NCBI GenBank assembly: GCA_030533445.1 | Contig: CM060068.1 | Coordinates: forward strand, 12,181,479-12,245,478 | DNA from: Cyprinodon diabolis | Lineage: Eukaryota > Chordata > Actinopteri > Cyprinodontiformes > Cyprinodontidae | Direction: 5' to 3' | Length of the DNA: 64,000 bases | Part shown: positions 40,261 through 52,972 of the stretch, in pieces | How the letters are laid out: the number at the start of each line of letters is the position of its first letter | How positions within the stretch are numbered: the stretch's first letter is position 1 | The notes under the pieces: model-generated | Told to the model about the DNA's origin: nothing | Seen by the model: the letters and a program-made list of their open reading frames with translations, nothing else | The model's database searches: none | Made by a program: the position numbers and the translations under genes

Positions 40261-42639
40261 TGGGAATCAGGATGCTGATTCAAGATGAAACAAAAAACAT
40301 GGAGATTACCTTCCAAAGTAGTTCCCCAAGCACCCCGAGTCTGTAAAGTGATTTTACTGCCCGAACAACTGGAATTGAAACCCACAGCATAATACTGCTG
40401 TCACCATGGTTGGCAGTTGCTAACAATATTCATAGATCTCAAACTCTTGCTTTGGCTCCCCCTAAGGTGCTGCTTGTCATTCTGGTCAAACATTTTAATC
40501 TTTTTTATCCAACCATTAAAGGCAATTAGCCTTTTTATGTGGGCAGGTGCTAATTTGTTGATTTGAACAGAAGCTTCTTTTTATAGGTTTCCTATAAACT
40601 TCTAAGATCAAATCATTACTAGAAGTAGGTCTAAACGTCTGAACATAATGCTATGTAAACAACACTAAAACCAGTTTTATTTTTTTCTGATGTAAAATTG
40701 TAGGAAAACAAGGAGAAAAGACAGTTTTGACCAACTGTTACATAAAGCTTTTAAATATTGTCAGGGTAAAAGAAAATGTTTTCTGAAGAGGATGGAGGTA
40801 GAACAGATGAGCCACCTAAAAGCATCGTAGAAGGAAAAAAAGAGGCTTCTTATGCTGTCTGCGCCTTCGCTTAGCAGCACTCTCACGTCTCTCCCAAAGC
40901 ACAGAACAGAAGGGGGGATAAGAGGGAGAACGTCTTCAGCCGTTGAGGAGTTCTCTCTTTTTCTTCTCTATTCTTTTGCTGATGTTTTGTTATGATGGAT
41001 TGTGCAGACTGAGTGCCATGATGTGCACATCTCTGGGATCGCTTGTGTTGTGACCAGTAGGGTCGCTCATCGATTCCAAGCCATCTCTACTAAAGCACTA
41101 ATAAGACACTTGGCATTTTCCCTGGTGCGATATTGCTCCCTTTGTGGGCTTCCCCCACCCCTTCCAGTTATTGGAAAGAGTGGGAAAGTGTGTGTGTTTT
41201 TTTGGTCTGCCGAACTTTTGTTATCTGTGTCTGTCTCTGTTTTCATACCCACTTCCCCAACCATGTGTGCTGGTGTGTGTTTTCTCAGTTAGTCATTCAG
41301 TCTGTTATGCTCAATTCAAGTGCAAAGCATTGATGTACACAGCTTTGTGTGCGTGTCTGTACATACATATGTGCATATGCCATGAAATGATAGATTATAA
41401 TATCTGAATCTAGATTAGTGGGAACATTACACAAATCCTGATAGCGAGAGGAAGAAAAGTCCACTGTGGGCAGAAGGATCAGATGAAAATGTCACCTTGG
41501 AAGGCACTCAAGACTTCCTGAGGCCTGATTGCCCAAGTGAGATCCTGAATGTCATCTGATTTGGAAGGAGAATCGTAAGTGAATATGGTCTGATCCTGTC
41601 TAAGGAGAGGGATTAGATGCTGTGTTGGAGATGAGATCAGCGCCGGCAGATGGGGCATTTACTCAAGTGAGAAGTTTGGGGAAACCAAATCAGTTTGACA
41701 TGGAAGCTTGCTGGAATGTTTTTTCAGTACAATTTTTTTTGCCAAATATTTAAGCCGCAATAAAATGAACAATAAGGATAAATTGGGATATGTGTTTCAT
41801 ATACAGTACTGCAACAGCCCAAGGATACAAGCTCCATTTTCTTACAAATATACCCATCAAGTTTTAACTAACTGTAGTAAAAACTAACGGACAAAAAGGC
41901 CAAGTGATGCGAACGTTTTAAAGTTTTAATTTAAATGAAAGCATGTATTAGAAAACAGTTCAAAGAGCATTTCAGCATTAGATGATGTTAAACAAAAAAC
42001 TTGTCTGTTGATTTCATTAAACCATTTCTTACGTATATCATACTTATCATATATAGTTTGTGTTAGTAACAACCTAAACAGCTAGTCCTGTCATTCTTTC
42101 CCTAATATCGTAAATAAACTCTATTAAACTGTTGGATTTGTTGCTAGCTTTTAAAAATGTTAAATAGCCTTGGTTTACCTTGATGCTGTTAACTGCTCCA
42201 TACCTGGTCTACAGTGTTGCATATGTCCACTTGATGAAATGTAGACTATAAATCTGACACACGGTCCACTTAGCATATTAACAGTTAATCTAGGGGGTGG
42301 ACTCCAGTTTGTTTTGTGCACTTAAGCATCTTAACATGATAGTTGGAAAAATTGAGTGCTGTAATTATGTATGAAATCAGTGAATTACAACAGAAAAAGT
42401 ACTTCAGGAAAGTTTGATATTTGAAACATGGGAGAGTATGCTTAAGCGTGCTTTTGTTCAGCTGAGAGCACTAATATGTCTGTATTTACCAAACCAAAGA
42501 ACCACTCGCATGAGCATGAAAGAGGTATGCCTTAACCGATGAGTGAGGAGTCTCAAGGACAACAACATCAAAAGTAATAAATTTGTCTGAGGGAAAAAAA
42601 AGGATGACAAATAAAGGCCTTTAAATGTTCCTTTTTCTC
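40261..42639. other. Intergenic
   Basis: No gene. A balanced-composition stretch near 41440-41690 could be conserved non-coding DNA. Frames at 41002-41407 lie in a GT-rich segment and show no family resemblance. Confidence 0.4.
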
Positions 42640-43250
42640 TCCACGTCAGAGTGAATGGATGTCTCAGCAAGCAGTGCCACAAATTACCCCCAGAGAGAAA
42701 AACAGCTCAGCTCAGACAGTTGTAGCGTGGGGGATCCACTCCCTCTGGAGAAGTCATATTCAGACTGATAGGCTTGTGTTGAATTCAGTGAACCTGACTG
42801 CACCCCCACACCCACAGGCTCTGCTCCTTCCTTATTGGTACAATCCAGGCTCCTCAGGGGCATATTCCTTCCTCAGCTATCTTTAACATTTTCTTAGCTG
42901 TTCCTTTTCAGAGGTCCTGCTGCCAACTCAATTTCAGACGGCTTTTACACTTCAGCTACATGCCTCCTCCGTGCCCACGCTTGTGACTTCCAGTGAATCT
43001 TGGGGCAATGCATTCTATTACCATATTTTTTTCCATTAGGTATGTAGAGTCAAACACATCCTGTATTAGATTCTAAACTGAAGCTCGCTGCCCCCGAGCT
43101 CCCTGTTAGTGTCTCACTGTCTACAAATCCCCTCTGCTCCTCATGGCTGTCCTGCAAATGGGTTCATCCCTGCCCTCTGCTCCTCATTGGGCTTTATTAA
43201 CTGATAGCCACAGAAATCAGATACAATGTCGAGACCAAAATATAGAGATA
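42640..43250. promoter_or_regulatory. Candidate conserved non-coding block
   Basis: About 600 bp of complex sequence with near 45-50 per cent GC, free of repeats and coding frames, within AT-rich DNA. It ends near GGGCTTTATTAACTGATAGC, a CDX/HOX-like TTTATT core. Judged by appearance only. Confidence 0.25.
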
Positions 43251-45275
43251 GTGAAATGATTGGAAAAAAAATATTTTTTTTTTTTCACAGAGAGGAAGCT
43301 ATTGCACCATTTACAATGCACATCCTTGAAGTAAAATACTTTCTCTAAAGAAAGAACTTAGAGGCATCTGTGATAAGTGCCATAAAAAAGTTTTTGTGCA
43401 AAATCTTTGTCTCGTTATAACAACCTTCAGCATTGAGTGTTGGAAATTAATGAGATAGACAAAACTAAAGTATTTAATAAATATATGGAGGCTTTTTAAA
43501 TTGCTTTTTCAATTAAAAAACTGGAAATTAGAGAGTGAGCTGTGTAGAGCTCCTTTTACTCGGATATCGCCTAATTAAATCAAGGGTTGTATTTGTCTGT
43601 TTGCAGTTGGCCAGGGTGTGACAAATCGGCTTGAGGAAATTTTTCTAGTCAGATGAGTTGGAATGAGGTGGTCTGTATGGAAGTTGCAATGAGCAGCAGA
43701 AAAAGAATAGTTCACATCACCCTGAACATACCATCCTCATAGAGAAACACAGGTATGTTGCAGCAGCACAGTGAATGGGGCAGTAAAGGATTGGTGTTGA
43801 TGGAGAGAAAAACCAAGCTAGATTCAAAAGATGCTGGTATTAATAGCCTTTGCCTTCCACTTTCTAATAATGAGCTACTTTTTGTTGGTTTGCTTTTTTA
43901 CAAAATCCAAGTAAAAAGCTCTGGCAAAATTTAGACAGCACATGGGGGTATGTTTTCATTGCGGTGCAACTATGAATTCTCACAGAGTTGTGAAAATGAA
44001 TAAAACGCAAACCTCACAGAGACAGATTCTTAATAATTATGATCACGATGATGATGGAAAGGTCAAATTTTAATCAGTTGATCAGAATGCAAGAAAGATT
44101 TATGCAACCAATACTTTAGATAAGATCAATACACAAGAAGCAATAACGAATAATAATTGTATACACTCAGAAAAACATATTCAGGAAGCTTGAATCATGA
44201 TTTCTTTTGCTAAAAGTCAAGCAGATTCCCACCTGCTAAAATCCTTGAATTTCAACACAGAGTAGTTTATGTTCCCTAGTTTTATGCCCACAAGGTTCTA
44301 CATGTATGAGTAGAAATGTCTTTAACATCATGCAAGCAGATTACTTGAAGAAATGGAGTTTGTATGTTTTCATTTGTTAGGAATGTTTTAGTTTTAACTG
44401 CAAGTCCCTTTGGCTCAAATCAAACGTTCAAAACAGAGAGTTTTTTTCTCTATATTTAAAAGAGTAGATTAATTCCCATTCATGTATAAATTAACATTGA
44501 CCTTCTATGGCTCAAGGAATATAATCGATTTATATAGAGGCATCTTTCTCCAGCTCTCTGTGCACAGAGGGATAATTCTCATTATAACACTATATAAGCT
44601 TCTAGAGTATGTGAATGTACTATTATCTAGGTTGGGCTTGATGCACAACTTTAAGAGTCGGTACACCATTGTTGGAACCAGTCTAGTCTCTTACTGGTTT
44701 TCTTCTGATCTTCATCAGATTATCATGTTTTATGCTTATAGCATTCATGCATTTAGATGTCATTTTGTTCTGTGCAAATCTGTAAAAGATCTATCTGCAC
44801 CATACTTTACATAACCCTTGATATTAATTCACACCAGACAGTCACACAATAGTAAAAACCTTTGCTCTTAACTGTAACATAATCTTAAATCTCCCTTTCT
44901 GCGACACCATGCTTTTTTCACCACATGCTGCTTTTTGTCTTAGTTTCAATTCTGCACATTCCTTCTGCCCCAATTATAACTGCCTTTTGACTTTATACTC
45001 TAAGTCTTACACAGCTCTCAACCGTATGTTTCTGAAGAATAATCCATAAGATGCAAACCTCTTAATAGTAAATGTATTTATTAAAATGAACAAACTAAAT
45101 AGTTAGTTAAATAATTAAAATCCTCTTTTACTTCCTACTTGGAGGATTTTCTGTTCTAGGTTTCATGCTTTGGATATTGTCATATATCAATATTCTCTAT
45201 TTACCAATTTTGAATTATTTGTTAGTTCGGCTTCCAACTTTATCTGCTTTGTTTTTTTCTCACCATATTAGCTAC
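43251..45275. other. Intergenic
   Basis: No gene or bounded repeat. 43540-43700 is another balanced-composition patch. The frame at 44482-44814 has hydrophobic stretches but no recognisable domain or splice signals, and probably arises by chance in AT-rich DNA. Confidence 0.4.
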
Positions 45276-45485
45276 AGGGGAGACAGTGGCATAGGATGAA
45301 GGAGTTTGCCCTGCAACCTGAGGGTTGTCGGATCGGTGTTGGCACTAGTTTTCAGTGTTGTTCTGTCCTTGGGCAAGACACTTCAGTGTGTGAATGTGTG
45401 CATGAAGGGGTGAATGACTGAATAAAGTGTAAGCACTTTGGTTAAGTCCTCTGACTTGAAAAAGAGCTATATAAGTACAGGCCTG
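45276..45485 (+). mobile_element. tRNA-derived SINE of a second family
   Basis: The head GGGGAGACAGTGGCATAGGA and GGGTTGTCGGATC are worn A and B boxes. The body GGGCAAGACACTTCA, then GTGTGTGAATGTGTG, GGGTGAATGACTGAATAAAG, and the tail AGAGCTATATAAGTACAGGC match a very common fish SINE whose consensus ends ...CTATACAAATACAGGCC. Confidence 0.7.
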
Positions 45486-48159
45486 GTGCTCTGTTGAGCT
45501 GTGACACCATCCTGAGCTGTGGCTATATATTCAATATAGATGATAGGATTTGACCAGTTTTCCAGTGTTTAGTCTTGTTTCTCTCCTAGACCTAAAGCTG
45601 GGCTCAGCTTTCGTATGTGATGTTATGAATGTAGGTGTCCTCCCACATTCTTTTGACTCAGAAAAAAAACAGAACAAGTAATGAATCCAGAAAACAGGTC
45701 AAAGGAACCATCTACAAAATAAAAGTGGGCCAAAACATACAAAAACTTTAAGTAAACCAAATAAAGTAAAATCCAATTTCCCCCCCATTGCAATGATGTG
45801 GTATGGTCCAAATCAACTCAGCCCATTGAACACCAGCTGGTTCATCAGACAAGGTACAGGAGGAACTGCAAAACTCAAACAGAATATAAATGAAACACAA
45901 TCATAAAAAAACAGGGTCAACTAAAGAGTGTGCACAATGGAATGCAGTGTAATGGTGATAAATAAATTCCAAATGATGAGATTACTCCGTAAATGAAACC
46001 CTGTATGAAAAAACAGAATGACATAAATTGTGTTTGTTACCACGTCTGTGTGGCTGTAAATGCAGCCATCACAAGCAGGAAATTCCAAAAAGTCATTGAC
46101 TTAATGGAATCAGTAATGTTTCCTTAAATAGAAAACTTTTAACTGTCTTTGAAAAGTAGCTAAAGATGATGTTGTGAATTTCCGCCATATAAATACCCCG
46201 TGCTGCATTGAAGTTTCAGGCCAGAAGCTGTGGAAGGGAACAAGACCTTATCATTACCACATAAAATCAGGATAACTTTTTCAAAAAAACACATCAACAG
46301 TACCAGTTGGAAATATACATATATATGTTTAAGGGCAAATAAGTTCAAAAGTATGCATAAGCCTTTACCAAGTCTAGTTTAACGCCAGTTTCAGTTGTAA
46401 AACATTGGCTTTAAACAAGGTGACCCCACAGGTTAGACAGAGAAAAGGCCAAAACATGCAATAAACAGCCCAGAGTGAAGAATTCCATCCTGCACCACTG
46501 CGTCGGGGACAGCAGCCTCTCTTAATGGTGCACTTGCTCTACCACTGACACTTGCAGAATCCAAATCACTTGTGTTTTGTCATCGTCAACAAGCTTCTGG
46601 TGCAGTTCTTGCCTTCCTACTTGACAATTCATTTTAATGGTTGCTTAAATTGTTTCCTCCCTGACACATTATTAACAAAGAACACAGCTTTTATAACTGT
46701 TTAGGTAAAAGCTTATTTCACATTTTATTTTTGTATGTTTCATATCAATGTTGATGGTATGAGTTTCATCTGATGTAAGCTAGCCACCCCAGATAAAGCA
46801 ACAGTGGTTGAAGCTAAAACACCACAAACAGTGAAGCAAGCTCAGCGTGTCAGGAACTCAAAACTTCTACAACACAAGTGTCAGTGTAAACACACTGATG
46901 TACGAAACAGATGTATGATAAATTGTGAACCAAGCTTAAAAAAATGTGTGCTTCAGGAATGCAACCTATTTAAATCATATCTACAAATTCTGCAATTAAA
47001 ATTGATCCATTATCAAGACAGAACTCCACCAAAACCTTATTGTTGTTTAAAAAATAGGTACTGTAGCTATGGTTAAACTTAATGGGGGATATTTAATCAG
47101 TTTGGATGCATGTCCATAATATGAATATCAGATAGCATATAGCAGAAGTAGTAACTGAAGTGCACCAAAGCAATCTGAATTTTGCCTATTCCTTTTTTTT
47201 GTATGTATGTACTGTAACTGCATCAACATAAACAAGATTATGACATTGATTGTAGATTGTATAGGTAGAAAAATATTTATATTGCTTTTTTATTAAGGTT
47301 AAAAAGCTTTTTAAAATTATGGTGCATTTAGAAACACATTACAAAATACTTAAGTTGAATCTCCTTTATCATGTTCTCAAGTTACAACCAAGATACAGTA
47401 AACACTTAAAGTACTTACCATCATTTGGGGTTTTGTTTTATTCATCAGGAATGTTTATCTGGCACACAGTCTGCTGAGACACTTAGCATGTTTGCTGTCT
47501 GCATTGTTAATGCATTTTATTCTAGGATTATTCTACTGAAGTGAACTATGTTTTGAATAGTGCATGTTTGCAGAAAGAATATGATTTATATATATTACAA
47601 ATCTCATTTTATGGTTGGAGAAATATGCTTTATTCCAGAGGTAAGGTTAGTGTATATCAGCATCAACCTCCCAGGACCTGAAGAAGTCTTTCTAACACAT
47701 CAGAGATGGACTTAAGGGTTGAAAATGAACTCATAGTTACTTTCATGAGGCAAAGCAGGGCCTTTTTTCCTCTCTACATTCATTTTGACTACTCTTTCCC
47801 CAGTTTACTCCACATTTATATTTTATAGAAAGGAACCAAAAGTAGGTATATGTGGTAAACAAACAATAAGAGTTTTAAATTACTGAAACACATTAGACTT
47901 GGTTAAGTCCAATATGAAAAGAAATTACAAACCAAGAAACTAATTGAGTACTTACTGCAATTATGGCCATTTCGCTCGTAATTTATATCCTCTCTCTTCC
48001 ACAAGGGCAAACATAAGTATTTGCAGGCTGATTTGTGTTTAATGTCTTTTGATGACTTCAGACTGCGGTGAAGGCAACAATCATTGCACATCTCAATAAT
48101 GGCAATCATAAAAGCCAGCACCAAAGGAAAGGTCACTGTTAATGGCTGGCAGGCAATAT
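45486..48159. other. Intergenic, AT-rich
   Basis: No gene or bounded repeat recognised. The 90-codon frame at 46804-47076 has no domain. Confidence 0.5.
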
Positions 48160-48315
48160 TTTGTGTCACTCAAAGTGCCCAGCTTTGACAATAAATCTCT
48201 CTAATAAGAACAGCCTCGCCAGCAATTTCTTTAACTTAATTACCAGGTTGTTCCAGAGGCATGTGGTCACTGTATGACATTTGAGGCCAAACAAGACACT
48301 AAGGTGCGAGTTTCT
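48160..48315. promoter_or_regulatory. Candidate conserved non-coding block
   Basis: A non-repetitive stretch with AATTA/TTAAT cores and GCCAGCAATTTC-type words, more complex than its AT-rich surroundings. Enhancer-like by appearance only. Confidence 0.25.
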
Positions 48316-48637
48316 GTTTTACTTTCATTTGCCATAACATCAATCACCCATCCATTTCTATAGTGTTGTAATATTTAGCTTTTATTAGCAATTCTTTTAT
48401 GTAATTTTCTTTCATTTGTTTAAGCTTATTCATACAAATGATATATTGGGTGATTTACAAAGAGAGTTTTTTACATTTAGAGTCTAATCAAATCATACAG
48501 AAACAAAAAGATTTGGTTACATACATTTTGTTCTGGTCCTAGTTACAATACATTGGTATAACATTTAGTAAAACACCCAAGTTGGTGAAAAGCTATTAAA
48601 TGTAAGCCAAATAAGTTAATCAATTCATCGGTTTTGC

Positions 48638-49200
48638 AGCAACCACCTAATCTGACTCCGCCAGATGGATTTGCTCCGCATATCCATCTGGAAACCTTCC
48701 GTTGAAGTAATTTTGGGAAGGGGCGAAAATACTGGTTAGCTGATTGGCCTATGTTGGTGATAGACGGGCCAAATAAACCAATCAGATCAATGAAGCATAT
48801 GACGTACTAACAGAGCGACGACTAAAACACAACCACAAGCCAGGCTACTCTTGCCTAAACCAGTCGGGAGAAGAGCAAAAACATCTTTTCCTCTGAGAAA
48901 AGCCTCCAGAGCAGTTTTTTGCTCTTCTTTCAGTGAAGAAATACTCTGTAATTCCGATAAAACTTGTTCGATAGCCACGTTAACGCTAGTTTTATCGGCT
49001 GAAGCCGCCATGTTCTTTAGACTGAACTGTCGCGCTTCTCGTTGCGCCACCCCTCAACCAGCCTCAAAGCCAACGCTGATTGGACGTTCGTTTGGTGAAC
49101 TGCTCCAAATTTTCTTTAACGGAAAGTAGCCAGACTGATCTGCGAGTGAAACCTTGAAAGCTTGCGAGATCGGGATGGTCTCACGAGACTAGCAACCACC
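48638..49200 (-). mobile_element. Long-TIR DNA element (MULE-like?) with helicase fragment
   Basis: The core 48648-49190 is flanked by an exact 10-bp direct repeat AGCAACCACC (48638-48647, 49191-49200). The ends are long imperfect inverted repeats: TCTGGAAACCTTCCGTTGAA (left, about 48686) pairs with the reverse complement TCTGGCTACTTTCCGTTAAA (right). Both arms also share CCAATCAG-type blocks. A perfect subterminal hairpin (CCAGATGGAT, 48661-48670, with 48682-48691) lies at the left, and the right terminus carries a palindrome-like TCTCACGAGA. A 9-10 bp duplication with long repeats fits Mutator-like elements, but the class is not certain. Confidence 0.65.
48787..49050 (-). pseudogene. RecQ-like DEAD/DEAH helicase N-terminus, truncated
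   Basis: An 87-codon frame. After a short N-terminus (second Met at residue 14: MAASADKTSVNV) it reads SLKEEQKTALEAFLRGKDVF followed by ALLPTGLGKSS. This is the segment before and including the Walker A motif I (xxxTGxGKS) of RecQ-type superfamily 2 helicases. The family continues with motif Ia, DEAH and further motifs over about 400 residues. Here the similarity stops right after GKS, where an internal deletion joins unrelated sequence (LACGCVLVV). It lies inside the long-TIR element, so I infer that a parental element carries a fuller helicase-like gene. No function is expected for this copy. Confidence 0.6.
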
Positions 49201-49399
49201 CTCCTAGAGCAAACATTAATTTTTTTCACTAGTTACTATGATAGAGACAACTAAAGTTATGAAATATACCTTGGTAAGTCACACAAATTTATTATGTCCA
49301 GGCAGGATCTAGAAAAACCCATTCATGCTTTTATATTTAGTGGGATTGAGTAGTGTAACAGTGTCTTCATAGGTTTGCCTAAAAAGTCAGTGAGACCTC

Positions 49400-49985
49400 T
49401 TTAGCTGATCAAAAGGGCTGCTGCCGGTGTTCTCACTAGAACTAAGAAAGTAGAGCACATCAGCCCGGTTCTGAAGTCCTTCCACTGGCTCACTGTAGCT
49501 CAGAGAATAGACTTCAAAATCCTTGTGTTAGTCTATAAATCACTGAATGGATCAGCACCTTAACACGTAACAGATTCGTTGTCAGTATATCAACCTCTCA
49601 GACCACTCAGGTCTTCTAGTTCAAGCCTACTCTGTCCACCCAAAAATAGAACCAAACATAGAGAAGCAGCATTTAGCTCCTTTGCTCCACTTATCTGTAA
49701 CAAACTCCCAGAAGACTGTAAAAGTGTTGAAAACCTGAGTTATTTCAAGTCAAAGTAAAAAAAATAATTTTTTTAGAGCTGCCTTTGAGTGTTTTAGTTA
49801 AACTGTTCGCTGAGGTATCATTGGTTTAGGTTTGTAATCCAACTGTTTATTTGTTTTACTGTCTGCTTTTATAATGTTGCTTTATCTACTTGTCATTTGT
49901 TTTATTTCTATTTTCATGTAAAGCCCTATGAATTGTTTTTCTACTGAATTGTGCTATACAAATAAATTTGCCTTGCCTTACCTAA
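49400..49985 (+). pseudogene. L2-type LINE 3' end, 5'-truncated
   Basis: Allowing stops, it decodes to VLTRTKKVEHISPVLKSFHW followed by LTVAQRIDFKILVLVYKSLNG, LRPLRSS, RTKHREAAFSSFAP and NKLPEDCKS. This is the C-terminal region after the RT domain of L2-type elements. The 3' UTR ends in GTGCTATACAAATAAATTTG CCTTGCCTTA, the usual L2 tail. One codon (stop near 49560) and others are broken. It begins about 200 bp after the helicase-bearing element. Confidence 0.75.
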
Positions 49986-52029
49986 TATTATGTAATTCTT
50001 AAGAGCAATCTCCCAGGTAAATTTTCTTTCAAAATTAGTGCATTTGCAGATTCTATGACAACTTCTATCACATAGGCTCTGAAACTTCATTAAGTCATAA
50101 GAAAAAACCCTTATTGCTTAAAGGGTCTGGTTTTAGGGAGGAAAGGAAGGACAAAGCTTTAACTGCATTTACAAGACACTTAAAAATGCAAGATAATTAT
50201 GGATATCATGTTTCCCTCTAATAAAAAACCTGTTTCGTCAAACACTTAATTGTAAGGTAATTTTGGTTTGTTTAGGAAAATTTGTGCAGGGGCTATAACA
50301 CATTAATTTCAATAACAAAAAAAATGTATTGCATTTTATTATATACATGTTTAAATCACAAGCAGGAACACTAATAAAAAAAAAAGAAAAAAGAAAATAC
50401 CCTTTTACAATAATAAGGGCTCCAGACAAAATCTTACTAAGGTATTTTTTTTTACTGGTAATTAGTACAAGAACTTTTAAAAACTTGTGAAATTAATAGA
50501 ACTATATTCATTTTCTCTTACTTATCATTTCTCAAACTTATCAGTCCACACTAATGGCTACAAACTGAAATATATGTTTCTAAAACACAAGGTTACTGAT
50601 GGGATTGGCAGAATATTTTTTCATCCACTCAAAGTGGAGCATCTTATCTATTAAGCTAATTCTTGAAATGACCTTTACAATTTTATCATCTCTACTCTTG
50701 TTCAGGCTTGATTATTGGCCAGATGGAAGAAAAACACGTAGGTTGAAAAAAGGAACACTTTTTCACAGCTGTAGAATATTAGGTGTTATTTTCTTTTGTT
50801 GCAACCTTTATTGTCACATCAGTACACAAGCCTTGTGTTTCTTTTACTACCTTAAAAAATAAGAAACTTTAATTTGAAGGGTTCTTTTATCCTTTAGTCT
50901 ATCCTGTGTAAAAGTGCATGTGAACTATTGCATATGTAATGATTGATTTCAAACAAAAAGATGTGTGAGAATCTATTTGGAAAAATCCTTTTGACATGTC
51001 ACCATGACAGCCCCAAATGATTCTAATTGATTTTAATAAATCTCTTGAGCTTGTTTTAAAACCAACAACACTGTAAACAGGCTACCTTTGAAAGATGTAG
51101 ATTTTTTTTCATAACTGCTAGTGTTGGACATAATGGCTCTCTGTGACAGATTAAATAGGAGGCTGGCAGGAAAGCTGCTTCAAAAGTGCCAATTTCATTT
51201 GTAGTTGAAGCATTTGGCCACAGTCATTCACTTTTTGACAATATTTCATTATAAAGTCAATTTTCCCTTTTTGTAAAAGTTTCAACATTTTGACACAAAA
51301 TACAGCATTTACATGTTTAAACACTTCCTGTACCGTATATGAGCAGGTGCTAGTCTGTATAAAAGGGCATAACACAAAGAAGCCGCTCAACATCATGCAC
51401 TTATTTCAAATGGTTTTAAGATAACTAGAAAACCAAAGATTTTGTCAAAGGTTTGCATAAAGTCATGATGGACATGACTCCCTTATTATTTTTGGCCTTT
51501 ATTGATTTGAATTCAATTATCTAACTGTTGTTACTGAACTAAGCTAGCTAAAACAATAATACCACTCTTAATGGATTGATTTGAGCAAAAATATTTTTAA
51601 TGTATAGATAATTTTTGTACTATGCTCATTACCCATTGGTATTATGAAAATTGTGTTTGTAGTATATTTGTTATAGTTTTAAATCTTGATTTCCTATTCT
51701 GTACCCTGCTTTGATTTGATCATTGGAGCCTGGAGGCCTTCAAACACAATTTTATTTCAGTTAGGTTTCTTAAGCATTAATTAATTTTTTGGGTTAACAC
51801 ATTTGCATGAATGTATGTTTTCATCAACTCCAAAAAAATTTTACCCATGGGTTTCAATAAAGTTAAACTTTTGGTTTAAATTAATTCCTTCCAGTAAACT
51901 TTCAAGACAGTTAAGCTCTTAAACTCAGAGTAACAAAAGGTTAACACTGTATTCATAAATGCAGATCAAGCTTGGTCAATAAGCATTAATTTAAAACCAG
52001 AGGATCAGAGTAGCATCTGATTAGGGCAT
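49986..52029. other. Intergenic, AT-rich
   Basis: No gene or bounded repeat recognised. Frames at 50238, 50599 and 51151 are low complexity. Confidence 0.5.
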
Positions 52030-52387
52030 CTGAGGCAGGAAACTGTGGAGGGAGGAAACACAGGTTAGTAACCATGTAAATCTAATGCAGGAAGATTATG
52101 AGTGTGAGTCACTAACCTGGTTTATAAGTTCAGTCCATGCCCAGAGAACAAGGAAGGATCCAGCTGGTGGCTCCAAACTAGATGCTGCGGGCACCGCCCA
52201 GAGAGCCCCAGATTCTGCAGCCCAGAAGAACAAGCTGAAGTCTGAAGCCAGGTCAGGCACCAGATTAGAGCAGGGACAGGTGGGTTCAAAGGTCCTGGAG
52301 TCCAAAGCCAGATCAGGCACCAGATTAGAGCAGGAACAGGCGGGTTCAAAGGTCCTGGAGTCCGAAGCTTATAAGGTAATGATAATA
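52030..52387 (-). mobile_element. LTR-like element family L (copy 2), left part
   Basis: Read on the minus strand it contains CCTGTTCCTGCTCTAATCTG GTGCCTGATCTGG, related to CCTGTTCCTGTCTGATCTGT TTGCCTGATC in copy 1. It is the distal portion of the element that restarts at 54525 after the pogo insertion. The outer limit is approximate. The frames at 52085-52513 are incidental. Confidence 0.45.
52244..52363. repeat. Two tandem 60-bp units
   Basis: Units 52244-52303 and 52304-52363 (start GAAGCCAGGTCAGGCACC, end GTCCTGGAGTCC) differ at only a few positions, indicating a recent local duplication. The related single block at 54691-54730 suggests the unit is an amplified part of the LTR-like element. 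Confidence 0.9.
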
Positions 52388-52509
52388 CCGTATTTTCACG
52401 ACTATAAGGCGCACATAAACGTCTTTTTTTCCCCTCAAAATGTGCGGTGCGCCCTTTGGTGCGGTGCGCCCTATGTGTGTTGTAACTGCGGACTTTTGAG
52501 ACCACCTCA

Positions 52510-52690
52510 TTGAGGAGATGATGAAAGAGTGGCTGAATTTAAGGAGACCAGATGGTTATTTTCCACTCATCACTATTGCTGTTATTCTGTGACTCCGTGC
52601 GTGCCCATCTCACAGCTGATGTGAAAAACATGGTGAAACAAATTAACACTGTGGTTGCTGTTATTCAACTGCTCAACATCGGTGTGAACC
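52510..52690 (+). pseudogene. Pogo transposase core, first partial copy
   Basis: MMKEWL, LLLLFCDSVRAHLTADVK and INTVVAVI...NIGVNR repeat the first part of the copy at 52973-53494 at lower identity. The EGLTKELQP segment before the third catalytic residue is deleted. Similarity stops at GTGTGAACCGG, where family R2 sequence begins. Confidence 0.7.
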
Positions 52691-52950
52691 GGACGCAGCA
52701 GGCGCAGCAGAAGCAGCGAGTTTACATGCAAAGTCAATGGTTGACGCGCGTATAGACGCAGCAAAAGCTCCCGCAGCGCGTTTTGAGCAGCAGGCGCAGC
52801 GCATCGGGAGCGTTTATCTGACGCGCTGCTGCAGCTCGAGATGGAAAAATTGAAGTTTTGCTGCTGGAAGCGCCGCATCAACCAATCAGAGAAGCTGATC
52901 TGGGAGCTGACAGCGAGACAGACACATCGCTCTGATGACATGATATTAAG
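52691..52950 (+). repeat. Repeat family R2 (copy 2), inside the pogo element
   Basis: Contains GTTTACATGCAAAGTCAATG GTTGACGCGC, TTTTGCTGC, CAACCAATCAGAGAAGCTGA TCTGGGAGCTGACAG, collinear with the minus strand of 27756-28110. It lies exactly between the two partial transposase copies and is GC/CpG-rich compared with the flanks. Confidence 0.7.
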
Positions 52951-52972
52951 GCAAATGAAAAGGGCTGGATGG

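Noticed and set aside
44482..44814. 110-codon open frame with hydrophobic segments
   Set aside because: No domain, no splice signals, low-complexity AT-rich DNA; length is within chance for 64 kb read in six frames.
52244..52363. CRISPR-like direct repeats
   Set aside because: Two directly abutting 60-bp units with no spacers, in a vertebrate genome, within a mobile element.
52085..52513. 142-codon open frame at the LTR-like/pogo junction
   Set aside because: It crosses the pogo terminal repeat and decodes the tandem 60-bp units; no domain.
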